Shown here one piece after another: positions 1 to 12,455 of a DNA stretch of 64,000 bases. Both the position numbers and the translations under genes were made by a program. Numbering within the stretch: the stretch's first letter is position 1; each line of letters starts with the position of its first letter. Source of the stretch: Haemonchus contortus. Its lineage: Eukaryota; Nematoda; Chromadorea; Rhabditida; Trichostrongylidae. The stretch spans positions 14,469,646 through 14,533,645 of the forward strand of contig LS997562.1 in the NCBI GenBank assembly GCA_000469685.2. Reading direction: 5' to 3'. The notes under the pieces are model-generated. The model made no database searches and was not told the origin of the DNA. It saw only the letters and a program-made list of their open reading frames with translations.

Positions 1-1828
1 CCCGCAGGGTGGGTGATCTAAGGGGTTACGGTGTCACACATTCACGGGACGTTAAAATCCCTCCAATCAATTTCCGATTACTCTCAAATAGGGGATGTAT
101 GATTTCGAAAGAATCGCGAAACCCCAGAGAGGCAATCCTTCGGATCAATACGTATCGTTTCTCCGCCTCAAATGCCGCAATGTGGTCACCCCTATATTAT
201 GCCCACATTGCCCCTTGCCTATATGAAGGCTTCACTCCGGCCCCTTGCCGACCTCCGATTCCACCACGCCAATGCTGTCACTGTCAAAATTTCGGTATCG
301 ATCCGCCCCAAGCTAGGCATTCCAAGGGGGTGTCGGCCGTCAGCTGTGAGTTCGTGTTGCCTGAAAGCAGCCCCTATGGACCACCTAATGGACTGTCTGT
401 GTTACAGCGCCCTGCTATAACGTTGAAAGTTATACCCGGGACCATGCCGATGTTATGCTTTGTTAACTGGACAATGCCCGGGTGCTTTAAAGGATACGTG
501 GTCGTTAGAACCTTCGAACTCAAATGTCCACTCCCAATTTGGAATCTTTGTCGTCGCCGACGCGCGTGGGGCGTAGTTGAACAGATTGCTTTATATTTTT
601 CGGTGAACTCTCATTACCGCATATGAATGAGTGACCCGAACACAGCGAGTTTTTCTTTTGTTCAATATTATTGCTTTCTATTACGTTTTTGGTTATATAT
701 ACCTATCTTATACCTATAGCAAACTGGTAAATCGTTCAAAAAGTATTGCTGCCCACAGCATTCCGCTGTTACTTCCTTAACTCAATAGTAAGGAGCGAAC
801 GCATACCTGTCACAAAGATGTCCACAGAACTTCAACAAGGATCAATGTACTAGTGTACCGTCAGGACGTTTATGTTCCACTCATCGAATCTCTAAGGAAT
901 TGCGACTCACCTACTCTCATTTCTACGATTTATTAGCGCTTTACCACTGTTACGTCGAGAACGTCCTTGAGAGATTCTCTTGACTTGGTCAGCTTTAGAA
1001 ACTCGAAAATGCGAGGAATTCATATGACCTTCAAAAAGTTTTCATCCATATCTGCGGCATTTGCAGTACTTGCGCATTCTCCCAAATCCCAGTCTCTATT
1101 GTAAGACCATTTTCGTTATTGAGGTCGATTGAGGCTACTATAAACATTGCTGAGTGAGGTGACGAAAGGAGTATGGATGGGTGGAACGTCACATTCCATA
1201 AGCGTTTTTGGAACTGAAACTTCGACATTTCAATCATTATAGACTTGTGATTTACTTTCCCATACAGCAACGAACACCTACACAATTTTTTTCAGTTCAT
1301 TGTTCTGCTTGTGATCGGCAGATGCACTAACAGTCAGTCATTTACACTTTTCTCACGATAGTGATGCGATAATATCGTAGTGAATTCGTTTTTAAGAAAT
1401 CTACGGGTAACTTATCCCTATTGACGGCTAATTTAATTGATTCAGCCCTAGTTTTGTACCAAGTTATTCACCGACTCGTACCCTGTGATAGTTAACTGAA
1501 TACAAAAATTATCATGGATACGTAGTTTTGAGTTTCACCTTTTTATTTACTATAACTTAAAGATGTTTCTGGAACTCTCCCAGGGATCCAAAGGCCGTGG
1601 GTAATCGTCGAATCTCTGTTTAATTGAGGGGCGTACAAGCGAGCAGAAATCTGTTTACTACCTTTCCAGTCCCCTACCCACTCAGTCTTTTCTTCATTTC
1701 TTTTTCCATCTTGTAAATCATTCGAAGTAAAAGTTTTTACGCTTTTCATACAATCCCGATTTTCTGCCTGTTATTCATCTGGAAACTCCAAACTAAATTT
1801 GCTTTATGTATACAAATACACTAATTAG
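1..1828. other. left-edge non-genic stretch
   Basis: AT-rich DNA with no exon that I can join to a gene. The first 620 bases are more GC-rich than the rest and carry a 205-codon open frame described separately. From about 630 to 1828 I see no coding, RNA or repeat signal that I can support. Confidence 0.5.
9..626 (+). other. 205-codon open frame, unrecognised, possibly a decayed element
   Basis: One of the longest unbroken frames in the window. It opens with GTG rather than ATG and has no convincing splice donor or acceptor. The translation is rich in Cys and Pro and has a local CCHC-like cluster (QCCHCQNFG), but the spacing does not match a zinc knuckle. The frame may continue to the left of the window. 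I recognise no domain. It could be a retroelement remnant or chance in a GC-richer patch, so no function is assigned. Confidence 0.2.
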
Positions 1829-2132
1829 GGCGGATGTGTAGTGGCAGGTGGTGTACTATCCCAGACACATGGTCACGGGTTCGAATCCCGGATCCATATC
1901 CGCCTAGGCTGACCAAACCTTCCATCCCTCGAGGGTCAGTTAATTGGTACAAGGCTCGTCTGGGGGATAAAAGCACCTGACTTGTACATCGGCTGGCCAC
2001 CGTAATTCATAGTATAAGCCTAGAACTCATTCATTACGCCACTACGATTCTGAATAGGAGTCGAATGCATGGGCGCATCCCTCAGACGAGATTGATTAAC
2101 GCGAAAAGACATTGTCCTTTATCCTTTTCATG
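1829..2132 (+). repeat. tRNA-headed SINE, copy 1
   Basis: The first ~80 bases resemble a tRNA: an A-box-like TAGTGGCAGGTGG and a B box GGTTCGAATCC. The body contains TCTGGGGGATAAAAGCACC and ACGCCACTACGATTCTGAAT and is shared with copies at 20.1, 32.8, 37.1, 40.9 and 61.9 kb. It ends in a TTTATCC-type tail. The flanks hold only a weak possible target duplication (about 9 of 12 bases alike), so this copy is old. It lies just upstream of the palmitoyltransferase gene. Internal pol III promoter boxes are inferred from the motifs. Confidence 0.8.
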
Positions 2133-2331
2133 CACTGATTGTGAGTAATAGCCTTTTCCATTCTCTCTTTTCTCGAGGATGCTCCTCAGGAACCGTTTTT
2201 CTCATGCTCTCCTCGGACAACATTAAAGTGTCCTGTTTTATCGCAGGTATTCTACTTCTACTTTTTCAGGGCAGCGTTTTATGTTTGTGTTTTCCTAATA
2301 TCGGTGACTGATTCATGTCACCATCACCGTC

Positions 2332-5300
2332 ATGATTGTGCGACTGGATCCCTGTGGTTTAGTATGCGTTGTTATGATATATGGATGCGTAGTATATGCC
2401 GATTATGTCGTCACGATATGGATGGTCATGCCGGTATTCGGAAATACGTGAGTATGGTTCTTATTGTCAAAAAGGTATTTTGGATCTATGTTCAGCACTT
2501 AGCTCTCCCATTGCTATGGTTATTCACAGTTATTCTTAACCTTAATCTCGCAGAGAGAAAAAATGTCAGTATAACTTGGATAAGAAGATCAGATGGAAAA
2601 GATCGCTGTAGGAGTCGAAATTTCTTTTTAACTTCCCTTCTGCGTGCCCAACAAAGTTTACAGCCCTTTTCAGACACTTGCTAGGTCCAATGCTGATTGC
2701 CTTCATTGGTCATCACAATTTTGTCCACGAGTCTTTCTTTCTGTAATCGTGTGGAATCATCCTCTTGGCTCCTTCACTAGTCGGTGCAGTCAAAAATGGT
2801 TACTAAGTCTTAGGAGATCTTTTTCGAGATATCTTTGCCTGCGTTTCCTTTCTTGCTTTCGTACCGAGCCCCTTTCCATTTTCTTTCCATTACTGTTCTT
2901 GTTTCATGTGAGTTCTCGTTGAATCACCCTTTTTATTCGGGGAATTTGATCATTCTTCTATTGGGAGCCAGGAACAGCAAAGAAGTGAACTTTCCATTTG
3001 AAGTAATCCATTGATGTTCTTTGTCTTCTGCTTATTCAGCATCATACTCTGTCATTCCACTTGAATGCTTCGATAAATGCTTCAAGGTCACCATAACAAA
3101 GTGGGGAGTAATAAACACAATCATTTACGCAGTCATTAAAATAAATCATGTGTAATAAAGCTCTCGATGACGTTTTCTCTGCATTTCATTTTTTTTCAGC
3201 ATTTGGGGCGCATTTCATATCGCTTTATTCAACACTCTCATATTCATGACCCTATTTTCCCACGGACGAACCATGTTAACGGATCCAGGAGTAGTTCCTA
3301 TTTTAAAAAATGGGTAAGATATTTTCAAATTATATTAAGGTCTCTTTTTTTGCTATATTTTCCTAACAGTCATGGAAGAGGTACAGGAAATTGATCGTAC
3401 ATACTCTGGTACTATATCCGTGCCTCGCAGTGATATCATATCTGTTCCAGCGTTTTCCACGACAGGTCAGCAAATGTGGGTTCGTTGTCTTCTTCGTCTG
3501 AAGACGACGTGAGTGACCGGGAAGCGATGATGTTACGAAGTCGCAGTGGAACAGTGGTATATTTTTGATGGGATATTTTAATAGAAGTTTTCGGGGCAAT
3601 GGTAAGGCCACTGAATAGTGGATCGGTTTTTAAACTTGCGGTGGTGTTCATCACTGGGGTACCAGTTACGACCGGCTATGGAGAGCTTCCTTCTTCGAAC
3701 TCATTTTGATCCTGTGTGCTTCTGTCTTCTGCATCTCCTCATTAACTAGGCAATCACAAGGGCAGCTTTATAATTAGCATTTGGGTTTCATTTCAGTACT
3801 GTAGCATTTTCACCACACATAAATGAACGAGCGCGTTATGAGAATATGCATATGATCCTTCCCTACTTTCTATCCATTTTACATTCATCTCGGAAAGTAG
3901 GAGTTAGAATTGTGAAAATCGTTCATAAGTAGAACTTTTTGAAAGCTGACGACCGATACATTTCTTTCGCTTTTTTTATATTAGAGGTTTACTCTATCCC
4001 TATTTCAGGGTGACTGGACGATGTGCACACGTTGTGAGTCTTTCAGACCTCCTCGTGCTCATCATTGTCGGGTGTGCCGTCGATGCATTCGCAAAATGGA
4101 CCACCACTGTAAGATGTTTCATTCGGAGCATCACGTTTTCTTATCAATCTTAACTTGATCATTTTGCACCCTTGAAACCCATCGTTCTCATAGCCTTAGC
4201 CATGAATGATTTCCCTCCATCTTGACTATTCTATTTAATGTTCTCCATTAGTTGGAATGGGTTTTCGAATAACATCATTTTTGGTGGGATGCCCGTTCAT
4301 TTTAGGTCGTTTCTCTCGTTCATCCATTATCCGCAAGCTTGTCAACACGCTATAAAAATGTCATAGAAATGACTAACGAGTTTCCATCATACATGAAACG
4401 ATTGCATGATTCTATAATTTCTTTTCAGGTCCATGGGTGAACAACTGTGTAGGAGAATTCAATCAAAAGTTTTTCTTGCAGTTTCTTTTCTACGTTGGAT
4501 TGTCCAGTTGCTATTCAGTATTGTGAGTAATTTTGTCTTGTTAAATTCCCGGAGAAGCTTTTTAGGATCAAAAGTTTGCTCAGGGGACAAAAGCAAGAAA
4601 TGAGCGTGAATAGAACTTTTACATTATGGTAGAGGACGAGGTTTTGATGCAAAAGCCTGCTGATCGTTACTCAGCACACTTATAAAGAAAACGTCTTGAC
4701 GATACTCCTATATTGTTTATCCCATTGCAAGTCCAATAACTGGTTTATGAGAGTGCAGTATGGAACGGCTAAAGCAGGCATTTTTAATTATTTTGCTTAA
4801 TGAGAACTGGTTCAGAGTAATGGTTTTATCCTGGGTTTACGATGACGAATTCGCCTCTACAGGTCTGAAAGGGCCTTTTGGAGAAAATGCGCATCATGCT
4901 AAAGTGTAGGTCTTCTTGGCTCATCGTTAGCCAATGGCAATGTTTTCATGTACTTCCTGATACGTGTATTACAGGTTGCACTCCATTTTCTTAGCTATGG
5001 AAAGTGCTCTTTTTGGAATGTTTGTGATGGCGGTTTCCTGCGACCAGGTTCGTCATTTTTCACCATGTGTTTGGGCGTGCAAATTTCGCATTAATAATAC
5101 TTCGGGCTATTGAAAATTCAATACGTCGCGTGCTTTGCATTGCGAGAAATGGTTAGAAGTTTCGCAGTGAAGGCTGGGGTTTGGTTCAAACTATGCACTA
5201 CACTTTTGATGCGGTTGAGGATTCCGGAAGGGCTTGGGTAGTTGTGAATGATCAATTTTTGTGATTGAGCCTTTCTTATTTCATATTATTTCCTAGAGGC

Positions 5301-7780
5301 TACATCGAGCATATTGTGAGTAACTGCATTAAAACTTTGCATTTCACATTGCTGGCGTGCAATTTCCGTTGGGCACCATTTTCCGAGGTTCGATGGCCTA
5401 TAATAGGAATAGGAATTCAATGTGAGGAGTTAGGAATAATCATAGGATGCGCTTCCAAGGCACTTGAACTCATCATTTCAACTTCACTGTTTCGTTTATT
5501 AGTTCAGATGACTCATTAAACGCTTAGAGTATGATGGGATACAACTTCTCTGCTCTGTAGAATCCACCCAAATGGGAACGCACCATTTTCTCAGTTCCTC
5601 AATCAATCAACAACCATTCTATGGTAACCACGACTGTCAGCTACACCCTGGACATTTAGCACTATTGAAGTTGAAAATTGAGCAAACTACATGTAGAAAT
5701 TTGAAGCGCTCGCAATCTCTGATAAAGGTAGCGAATTTTGCATTGACCTGAACTGAATTTGAATAAATTGGTTCGTCACAAGACACCAGCGAGTGTTGCC
5801 AACTGACATTGGCAGTGTGCCAAAGCTAACGGTGAAGGCAGTTAATTAAACATATTGAAAACGTTGCTCTGGTGGAAGAGCGAAAATAAGTACGGAATTG
5901 TGCCAGTCCCGTTTTTTTGTTTGTTTTTTTTTTTTTTTTTTGTAAGTGGATCCTTCTTTGAAACCACTACGCACCTCTTATCTGCACGAACTCGAACTTG
6001 AAAAATAAGAGATTGTATGAAGTTCCTCTGGTGTAACAGTTGTGACATTCATGATGAACTGTTTACAGTTAGGAGCGATATTTTCTGAGGAGACTGCAGT
6101 AGAAGCTGTGCAACGTAGAACAAAGCAGGCATATAAAAGAATACGCCGTCGAGGAAGGTTCTCACTTCTCAATGAAGTTTGCGGCGGAGGTAAGATTTTT
6201 TGGTTTTATTTGTCGTCGAATCTCATCAAACTTTTACCTGAATTGCATCTTCACGTTTTTCAACCAGTGGTGTTTGTATGCCTGTCGTTGTTTTCGCCCT
6301 ATACGTGTTTAACCTTCTTTTTTTGATTTCGAACTCTTACGAGTCTTCAAAAAATCAGCTTAGCTGCAGCTACGTAGTTTATCAAATTTGCCCATATTTT
6401 GAAGTGACAATTGAATTTCAAAGACTTGCGCTGCACTTGGTACTCGTCCACCACTATTAGGCTTAAGCATCAGACTGACGGGGATGTTATGTTCCAAATT
6501 ATCGACCCTTTTTAAATTTTTCCCATACTAGAACTATTCATTTGGAATATACTCCGAGTAATGTTCTAGTTCCTCATCCATTATCTCCGGTCGATTTCAT
6601 CTGGGTGGTTTTATCAAAAGCGCACATATGACTGACATTTGACATCTAATCTGCCACATTTTAATCATAGTTCTAAAAATATCCGTGAAAGTAAGCCAGT
6701 GACAAAGGCTGAATTGCAATGAAGTCACTACCCAGACCAATCGAGCTGCGACAATCGACAGTTTTGCTTTTAAAATGCTATCGCCATTTTTAGAACCTTT
6801 GGTGGGTACTTTGGAAACAGGGTGCTTCTACTTTTTAGCTGCTGCGATAGCCAAAGCATAGTGGTGTAGGCTCCAATAGATTTCATGGAAAAAAAGGCGG
6901 TAGGGTACTTGATGAAGATGGAAAGAGCGAGAGATTAATGAGATTCCTACGGAGAAGGTTTCCTTTCTTTCCTGGTCTCTCGACGAAGTTCTTCAGGAGA
7001 TACGAAGTGGAGATAACCTACAACATCTCCATTATCCTTTCGTTTGAAGAGTGGTGTCGTGACGGAGTGGGCCTAGTGTCATGGGATTGAGTTCGGAATG
7101 ATTTTACCAACCTCTTCGTCAGTGAATTATGGTCTTGGAATCGATGGCAATTTTTTCTCGTAGCTCTTGGAGTACTTTGACTTAGCTGTTCAGCTTCTTA
7201 TTAGGGCAGGTCTCACTCACCACCGACCCTTGCGGTATCGGTGACGACAGGTGTTGTGAACAGAGCGCTGGCGCTCACCGATCAACGCCCTAAAAAATGC
7301 TATTTGCCCTTTGCCTTTCATGGATCGACAACCGTCCGACGCCAGGGAAGGTGGATGGGGTACGGAAGCCGTTTGATTGCTGTGTTATCTGTTTTGCCTG
7401 CACTCGCAACAGTGCCTAGCGGGACCAGTGTTGAACCTCATCCTAGCCTATAAGGGCTCAAAAGGTAGTTTACTCAGTGTTAGCAGTATGGACGTGCAGA
7501 AATGCCTCCAAAATAAAGGTTTCGGGGGACACGCTGCACGTCATCCTTTTAAGTGAGGTGGCAGGCCATAGGGAGGGGAAGACTCATCTTAAAATCTCGC
7601 TCGATTCCAATTTTCACCCCATTTATTTAGTCCTTTTCAGAAAAGGAAAAGTGACGACTCCATTAGTAATCACTTCCTGTTTTAGGTTCACTGTATTCGT
7701 GGCTTCTTCCTTGTTCATCTCCTCCCACAGGTCGTGATCTTTGTGTGAATGCTAAGACATTGGATCATTTTGATGTATAA
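2332..7780 (+). CDS. DHHC-type protein S-acyltransferase (ZDHHC3/7-like)
   Basis: Integral membrane palmitoyltransferase that moves a fatty acyl group from acyl-CoA to protein cysteines through an acyl-cysteine intermediate; ZDHHC3/7 relatives act at the Golgi. Nine exons join in phase: 2332-2447, 3200-3313, 3466-3556 (alternative start 3451), 4009-4108, 4429-4522, 4816-4905, 4975-5047, 6069-6189 and 7686-7780, giving 297 or 302 residues, which is normal for the family. Exons 1 and 2 encode two membrane segments followed by [10 protein letters not shown], the family's TDPG motif. Exons 4-5 encode the Cys-rich domain and the catalytic [14 protein letters not shown]. Exon 6 and exon 7 supply the loop and later membrane segments. 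Exon 8 carries [11 protein letters not shown], at the place of the TTxE-like motif. The C-terminus is DHFDV. The start is the first in-frame ATG after a stop; a tttcag at 2261-2269 could be a trans-splice acceptor. The last exon and the start are the least certain parts. Confidence 0.92.
5924..5941 (+). repeat. poly-T tract in the DHHC gene intron
   Basis: An 18-base run of T within the large intron between exons 7 and 8 of the palmitoyltransferase gene. It is low-complexity sequence with no further role visible. Confidence 0.7.
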
Positions 7781-8440
7781 TTTTATTACGGGCAGCTTAT
7801 TGCTTTGTTGATCTAGAACAAGATTATCATGTGCCAAAGGCCTCCTATTATTGTGATGTACAACTGAACCTTTCTGTGTTGTTATTTTTTCGCGTTTTTA
7901 TGCGATATGTTTTGCTTTCATTATTATTGTATGTGTTGTGCCCATGCTACTTTAGTAGAAACTGTTAATAACCGGGTAGAATTAGATATGGAAGCTTCTC
8001 GCAACATCATATTTGTAAGAACAGCCCTTCGGTTCTACTCTGCGACGACTTTGTAACACAATTATCTACAAATTCGACATTACTTATGCTATCTTTCAAT
8101 CTATTATTTTTTTTTTGTAAAATATAGTGTAAAAATCTCGGTATCGTAATGCTTGTTCTGAAGCAGTGATTCGATGTTAGCTTGTCTCTATCTGTTATTT
8201 TGCTGCGGCTTGTTAAGGGCTTTGGAGAAAAATCCTTGCATTAACTTACTTTTTAAGTGCCAGCTCATGTGGAAAGGTCAATGTAGAGGTAAACAACACC
8301 AGAAACAACATCAAGAGACATACGACATTTACACATTCCGAAGGAGTGATGTTTTCGAAGTAGCATGACTCACTTCCATCATTCAAGGTACCGAAGAAGC
8401 TTAAACTCCGGAATTCTATTTGAGATGCATCCAAGTCATG
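7781..8440. other. 3' flank of the DHHC gene
   Basis: AT-rich sequence downstream of the palmitoyltransferase stop codon, probably holding its 3' UTR. I could not fix a polyadenylation site. No further gene is visible before the palindromic repeats that begin near 8441. Confidence 0.4.
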
Positions 8441-8670
8441 CGGGGGACGGAACATTCGTACGATTTGAGCTGCGCGCGACAAGTTGCGCGGCGAAATTCA
8501 TAGCAATTTTGACGATTTTAGCGCCTATTATTGGGGCCCAAAAGTGAAGTAGGGTAACATAGTAAGATCAGCTGACTATACCAATCTACTCTACTCCGGT
8601 TTGTGCCCCAATAACAGGTGCCAGAGTCATTCAAATCGCCGCACAATTGAGGGGAACGAGATTCGGGCTA
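8441..8670. mobile_element. palindromic MITE, relic copy A
   Basis: A diverged copy of the 262-bp MITE family seen intact at 29.8 and 41.2 kb. It keeps the GGGGGACGG start, the GTTGCGCGGCGAAATTC segment, the central AGTAGGGT/ATCAGCTGAC region and the inverted right arm with CCCCAATAACAGG. The right end is lost and no target duplication is visible. Confidence 0.75.
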
Positions 8671-8688
8671 TTTTTGGGTTTGTTCTCA

Positions 8689-8886
8689 GGGTGTGTGGCG
8701 ATTCGTGCGATTCTGAGTGCGCGGCGAAATTCACGATGATTCAAACAACTGTGGCGCCTACCATTGGGGCATAAACTTGAAGTGGAGTACTTCAGTAGGG
8801 TCGGAATCCTACTAACCTACTTTCTTCAAATTTGGACCCCAATGATAGACGCTGCAGTCGTCCAAATCGCACCGAATTTGGCCGCT
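8689..8886. mobile_element. palindromic MITE, relic copy B
   Basis: A second, truncated copy in the same orientation about 20 bases after copy A. It has GCGATTCGTGCGATTCTGAG, GCGCGGCGAAATTC and the right arm ending near AATTTGGCCGC. The outermost right terminus is missing. Confidence 0.75.
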
Positions 8887-9339
8887 GGTGTACAGGCTGG
8901 TATTCGCATCATATATACTTCTCAACTTACCCACTTAAAACGATTTCCCAACTTCTCAGCTTTGTTGGTTATACACCAATATTCAAATTAAACGTATTTA
9001 TACCGACTTGACACACATTGAACACATTAACATTGCTAGTGACAAAATATTCTGATCGAATAACGGATGATTGTAACGTCAAGTGGTACCGATAAATGAT
9101 GAAGAGGCGAAAAGATGTAGCACAAACAACCAATACGTGAATCAGACTGCAGTACCACGCTCGAGGTCCTCCTGAATGAAAAAGGTAAAAAGTTTCACAA
9201 AATGCCGCACTATCTCGCTCCAAACAGTTCTCTTTGATACATAGATATTAGTTGGTAAAAGAAAAATTAGTATCCGAGCGAAGATAAAAAGTAAAGACAT
9301 GAAAAAGCAGGGAGATCAAAAATACAGTTATATAGAAGA
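8887..9339. other. spacer between MITE relics and syf-2
   Basis: Holds the region downstream of the syf-2 stop codon, so part of it is probably the 3' UTR on the minus strand. I see no other feature. Confidence 0.4.
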
Positions 9340-11274
9340 CTAGACCGGGTTCTTCTTAACCACGACCCTTGAAAGATTCTTCGATAGTAAGAGACACAGA
9401 GGGAACAAGTTAGCCTGCTTACCTTGATGTCCTCTGTGTATTGTCCATAGAATTTCTCCAGTTTCTTGTTGAAGCGCATGTTCTTATCGTTGATGTAGTC
9501 GATAGGAGCATCAGGATCGAACAGACGTCGTCGATGGAATTGTTCACGACGTTTAGATCTAGACGTACACATATCGATAAAACAGGAATTGACCGAAGAG
9601 GGAGAAAGAAAGCATCACGTACTGTCCTACAACGTCCTGAGCGAGTTTCTCCATGGCTGCAGATGTGGGATAATGAGAACCGTGGATCAAAGTATTAGCA
9701 GTAGGATAAAATTGGTCTTCTCCTCTGAAAGAAGTTTTCTACAGAACATAGAAATTCCCAAACCTTTACGATCCTCACTTACACTATCTCTCTCATTTTC
9801 TTGTAAGATTCGCCGTCGGGTTTCAGATTGGTCGTGAGCCGTGTATGCTGGCGAAGAGTCATGTCCTCGTAGCCTCAAAATCAAAACTTTGTAATGGAAA
9901 AAAAAATCGAACTCAGAGATTACCACCACGAGGAACGGAACAGGGCACCAATGGTATTGCTGATCCACAGCAACACTTGTTCAAATGTCGATAAAGATGA
10001 TTTTAGAAGGCTTTTTACGCAATGTAAATATGATTCTTCTAATCCAATCTCAAACCAGAATTTACAAGCATTAGTGCGTTAGGTGACCAGCAAGATGAAA
10101 TTCCCAATCGTGCCTCGATGAGCAGTATATATGAATGGAACTCACTTGAAAATCCTTGGTCGGGATTTTTCTTTCGCTTTCGTTTCATTTCAACTCTTGC
10201 GGCAACGTCAGCTGGGGTGTTGAGCGCTTTCAAACGCTCATAATCCAAGCCTGCTTCCTCAGCCTTCTGCAAGGGTACATCATTACAGTTTATTAGGAAA
10301 CCCTTGCCTTATCAGAACTCCAAATTTCAGTGTTTGGATGTGCATTAATTATTTAAACTATGCAGTAATTAGCAATGTGACTGGAGTAACTGTGCAGTAA
10401 TTATTCTAACAATAACAACACGAATAAATATATAAGTATATGTATTAAATATATGAGGATGAAGTTTTTGGCACTAATAATTTCTATTTTGAACAGGCCG
10501 GCTCCACATTCGACTTCTATTCGAAATTGTAAGCGCACAACTATATTTTTACTTGTGCAATGAATAGAAGGCTTGGTTGGCCTTAACGAGCACTTTGGCA
10601 CTATCCCAGCTTGGTCCAGGGCAACAAATGATTAGTCACTCTCAACTTCTCAGCTATCCTTGGGTGACTGATGGCCCAGGTCAACTCGGCATAAATTCTG
10701 GGCCTGTATGCTACTGCTCGTTGTTCTCAGATTGGGATTGTTGAGTTTGCTGTGTTATTGGGATGTTGCCTCCTGGCATACATTATTATGGTACTATTAC
10801 TATTGCTTGATTCCTTTTTTTACAAGAATTGTAGGCGTTGTTTATTCCTTTCATCGCCTCATGTTCGACTTATACTTTTCTAGTTTGTTTGGTTTTTCAC
10901 CAAAAGTGCAATTTTAAGCAAAAAAATAAAGAAATTTTACATATAGAGAATAGGGAGAAAGATACCTTCCGCTCTTCCATTTCTTGTAGCTCCCATTCTT
11001 CTCGAGCTTTTTTCGCTTCATGATTTGTTGGTAGCTTGCTCTTCCTGTCTTCCTCTACCACTTGCTCATGGTTCGCTTTACGCGATTGCTGCTGAATGCA
11101 GGTAGCATTCAGACCAATGTTCATTTGTTCATTAGAATGCTACAAATGGTGAGATACAATTAAAGTATATCATGAACATACTCTTAGCTGATGAAGTTTT
11201 CTGAAACGCTCGTTAAAGTCAACCGACGGCCTCGACGATGAGGATGAACATGGCTTATCCACTGCAGCATCCAT
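9340..11274 (-). CDS. syf-2: pre-mRNA-splicing factor SYF2
   Basis: SYF2 is a small coiled-coil nuclear protein associated with the Prp19/NTC spliceosome complex. Seven minus-strand exons join in phase: 11274-11182, 11091-10966, 10266-10146, 9873-9783, 9724-9623, 9558-9423 and 9378-9340. They give 235 residues, close to the ~240 usual for the family. Diagnostic blocks appear in family order: [45 protein letters not shown] (the FS|SY join crosses an intron in the right phase), [12 protein letters not shown], and [13 protein letters not shown] followed by [10 protein letters not shown] near the C-terminus. The 44-base last intron is typical of worms. The terminal 12 residues ([12 protein letters not shown]) differ from the usual LERGTA-type end, so the last exon is the least certain. 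The second exon could instead begin upstream at a tttgtag acceptor, but 11091 preserves family spacing. Confidence 0.95.
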
Positions 11275-11752
11275 TTCCTTAACAAATGATGAATGATCGT
11301 AAAAATCAAATCCGAATAAGATGACGGCAACGCTAACATGAAAACGCTATATCATGAAAAGGCTGAAGTAATCATACGTACTAGTCAAAGGTTATGCCAA
11401 GATTAAAAGAAAATCGACTGTGGTGCATCCTACGAAAATACCACACTACTTCGTCTATTTGGAATAGAATGTAAATTGACGTGGGAATAAAAGAGTACCA
11501 AAAATAAATATTGCTGAACTTTATACGCGAATGAACAAATATTCAAGCAACACCTGGATGCCTCAAGCACACAGAACTCAAGTGTTGAATATATTTTCTA
11601 ACCGTGCACTGCGGATGCTAATTTTGATTCCAAACTCAATTGCACATATAAACAGACAACGAACAGTAAAAATGCAGGAGTAACGAAAATATATCACGGG
11701 CAATTTTGACTTGGGACGTGTGACCACCCGCATGATAAATGGAGAACTTAAA
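11275..11752. other. upstream flank of syf-2
   Basis: Non-coding sequence upstream of the syf-2 start. On the minus strand a ttgttaag lies a few bases before the ATG and could accept a spliced leader; this is inference. Nothing else is seen. Confidence 0.4.
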
Positions 11753-11850
11753 GAGTGGTGCTACAGAGCAAACCGCCTCGGAGAGCATCCATCGCCGCCG
11801 GCGTGCGGCGGCGTCGCGTTTTTGGCATTGGGGCGCGGCATATTTCGCGC
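11753..11850 (-). mobile_element. GC-rich palindromic element, partial copy
   Basis: About 76 bases here are a nearly perfect reverse complement of 14343-14420, including GGCGGCGATGGATGCTCTCC. It is the partial partner of the fuller element at 14341-14503. GC content is far above the neighbours. Confidence 0.75.
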
Positions 11851-12345
11851 GGTACTCTTTCGAAATCGCCGCCAACGTTTACGTTTCGAAATCGCCAAAG
11901 CCAAATTTACGAAACCATTACGAAATCGTAGCGATCATCGTGTCATCATTCATTTCTGCTACCAAAAGGAGTGTATGACGCATTCGGCTTTGATTAATGT
12001 TGAATACGGCACTTGTGGGAATTGGGATAAGGAAATCCCGGAAACACAAGAATCATTTCTGTGGACATTCATAGAGGTGATAAAACTGAGTGAACAATTA
12101 ACTTAAGCTTTTATCCATTCTCTGGAGATACGCCATGAACATGAACCACATGCAGATGTTTGTTCGAGATTCAACCACAGATTGAGGCCTTATTTTACGG
12201 CTTGACTAACTTCTGGGTTTTATTCGATTATCTCATTTGTTTCGTTCATGTCAAACTTAACAGCTGACCTGCACTCCAATGAACCTTATTCGTCATCCAT
12301 TGACACATTCTTTACGGCACTGGTTGGTTTTATTTTAATAACACG

Positions 12346-12361
12346 GGGGGGGGGGGGGGGG
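12346..12361 (+). repeat. poly-G tract
   Basis: A run of about 16 consecutive G residues. Long G runs are uncommon in such AT-rich DNA and are prone to assembly or sequencing length error and to quadruplex formation. Confidence 0.9.
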
Positions 12362-12455
12362 AAGGCAAATAACTTGGACCAATATATGAGCTTTCAAGCT
12401 GTTTGTAGAGAGCACCTCGGAACCTATCACTCCTGACTGAGAAGGCACAATCTGA

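Noticed and set aside
1829..1900. Functional tRNA gene suggested by GGTTCGAATCC
   Set aside because: No acceptor stem can be formed and the same sequence recurs as the head of a dispersed SINE.
6190..6326. DHHC gene ending by a short exon after 6268
   Set aside because: The hydrophobic tail it would encode does not look like the family. The exon at 7686 gives a SWLLP-type end in the same phase and a normal length.
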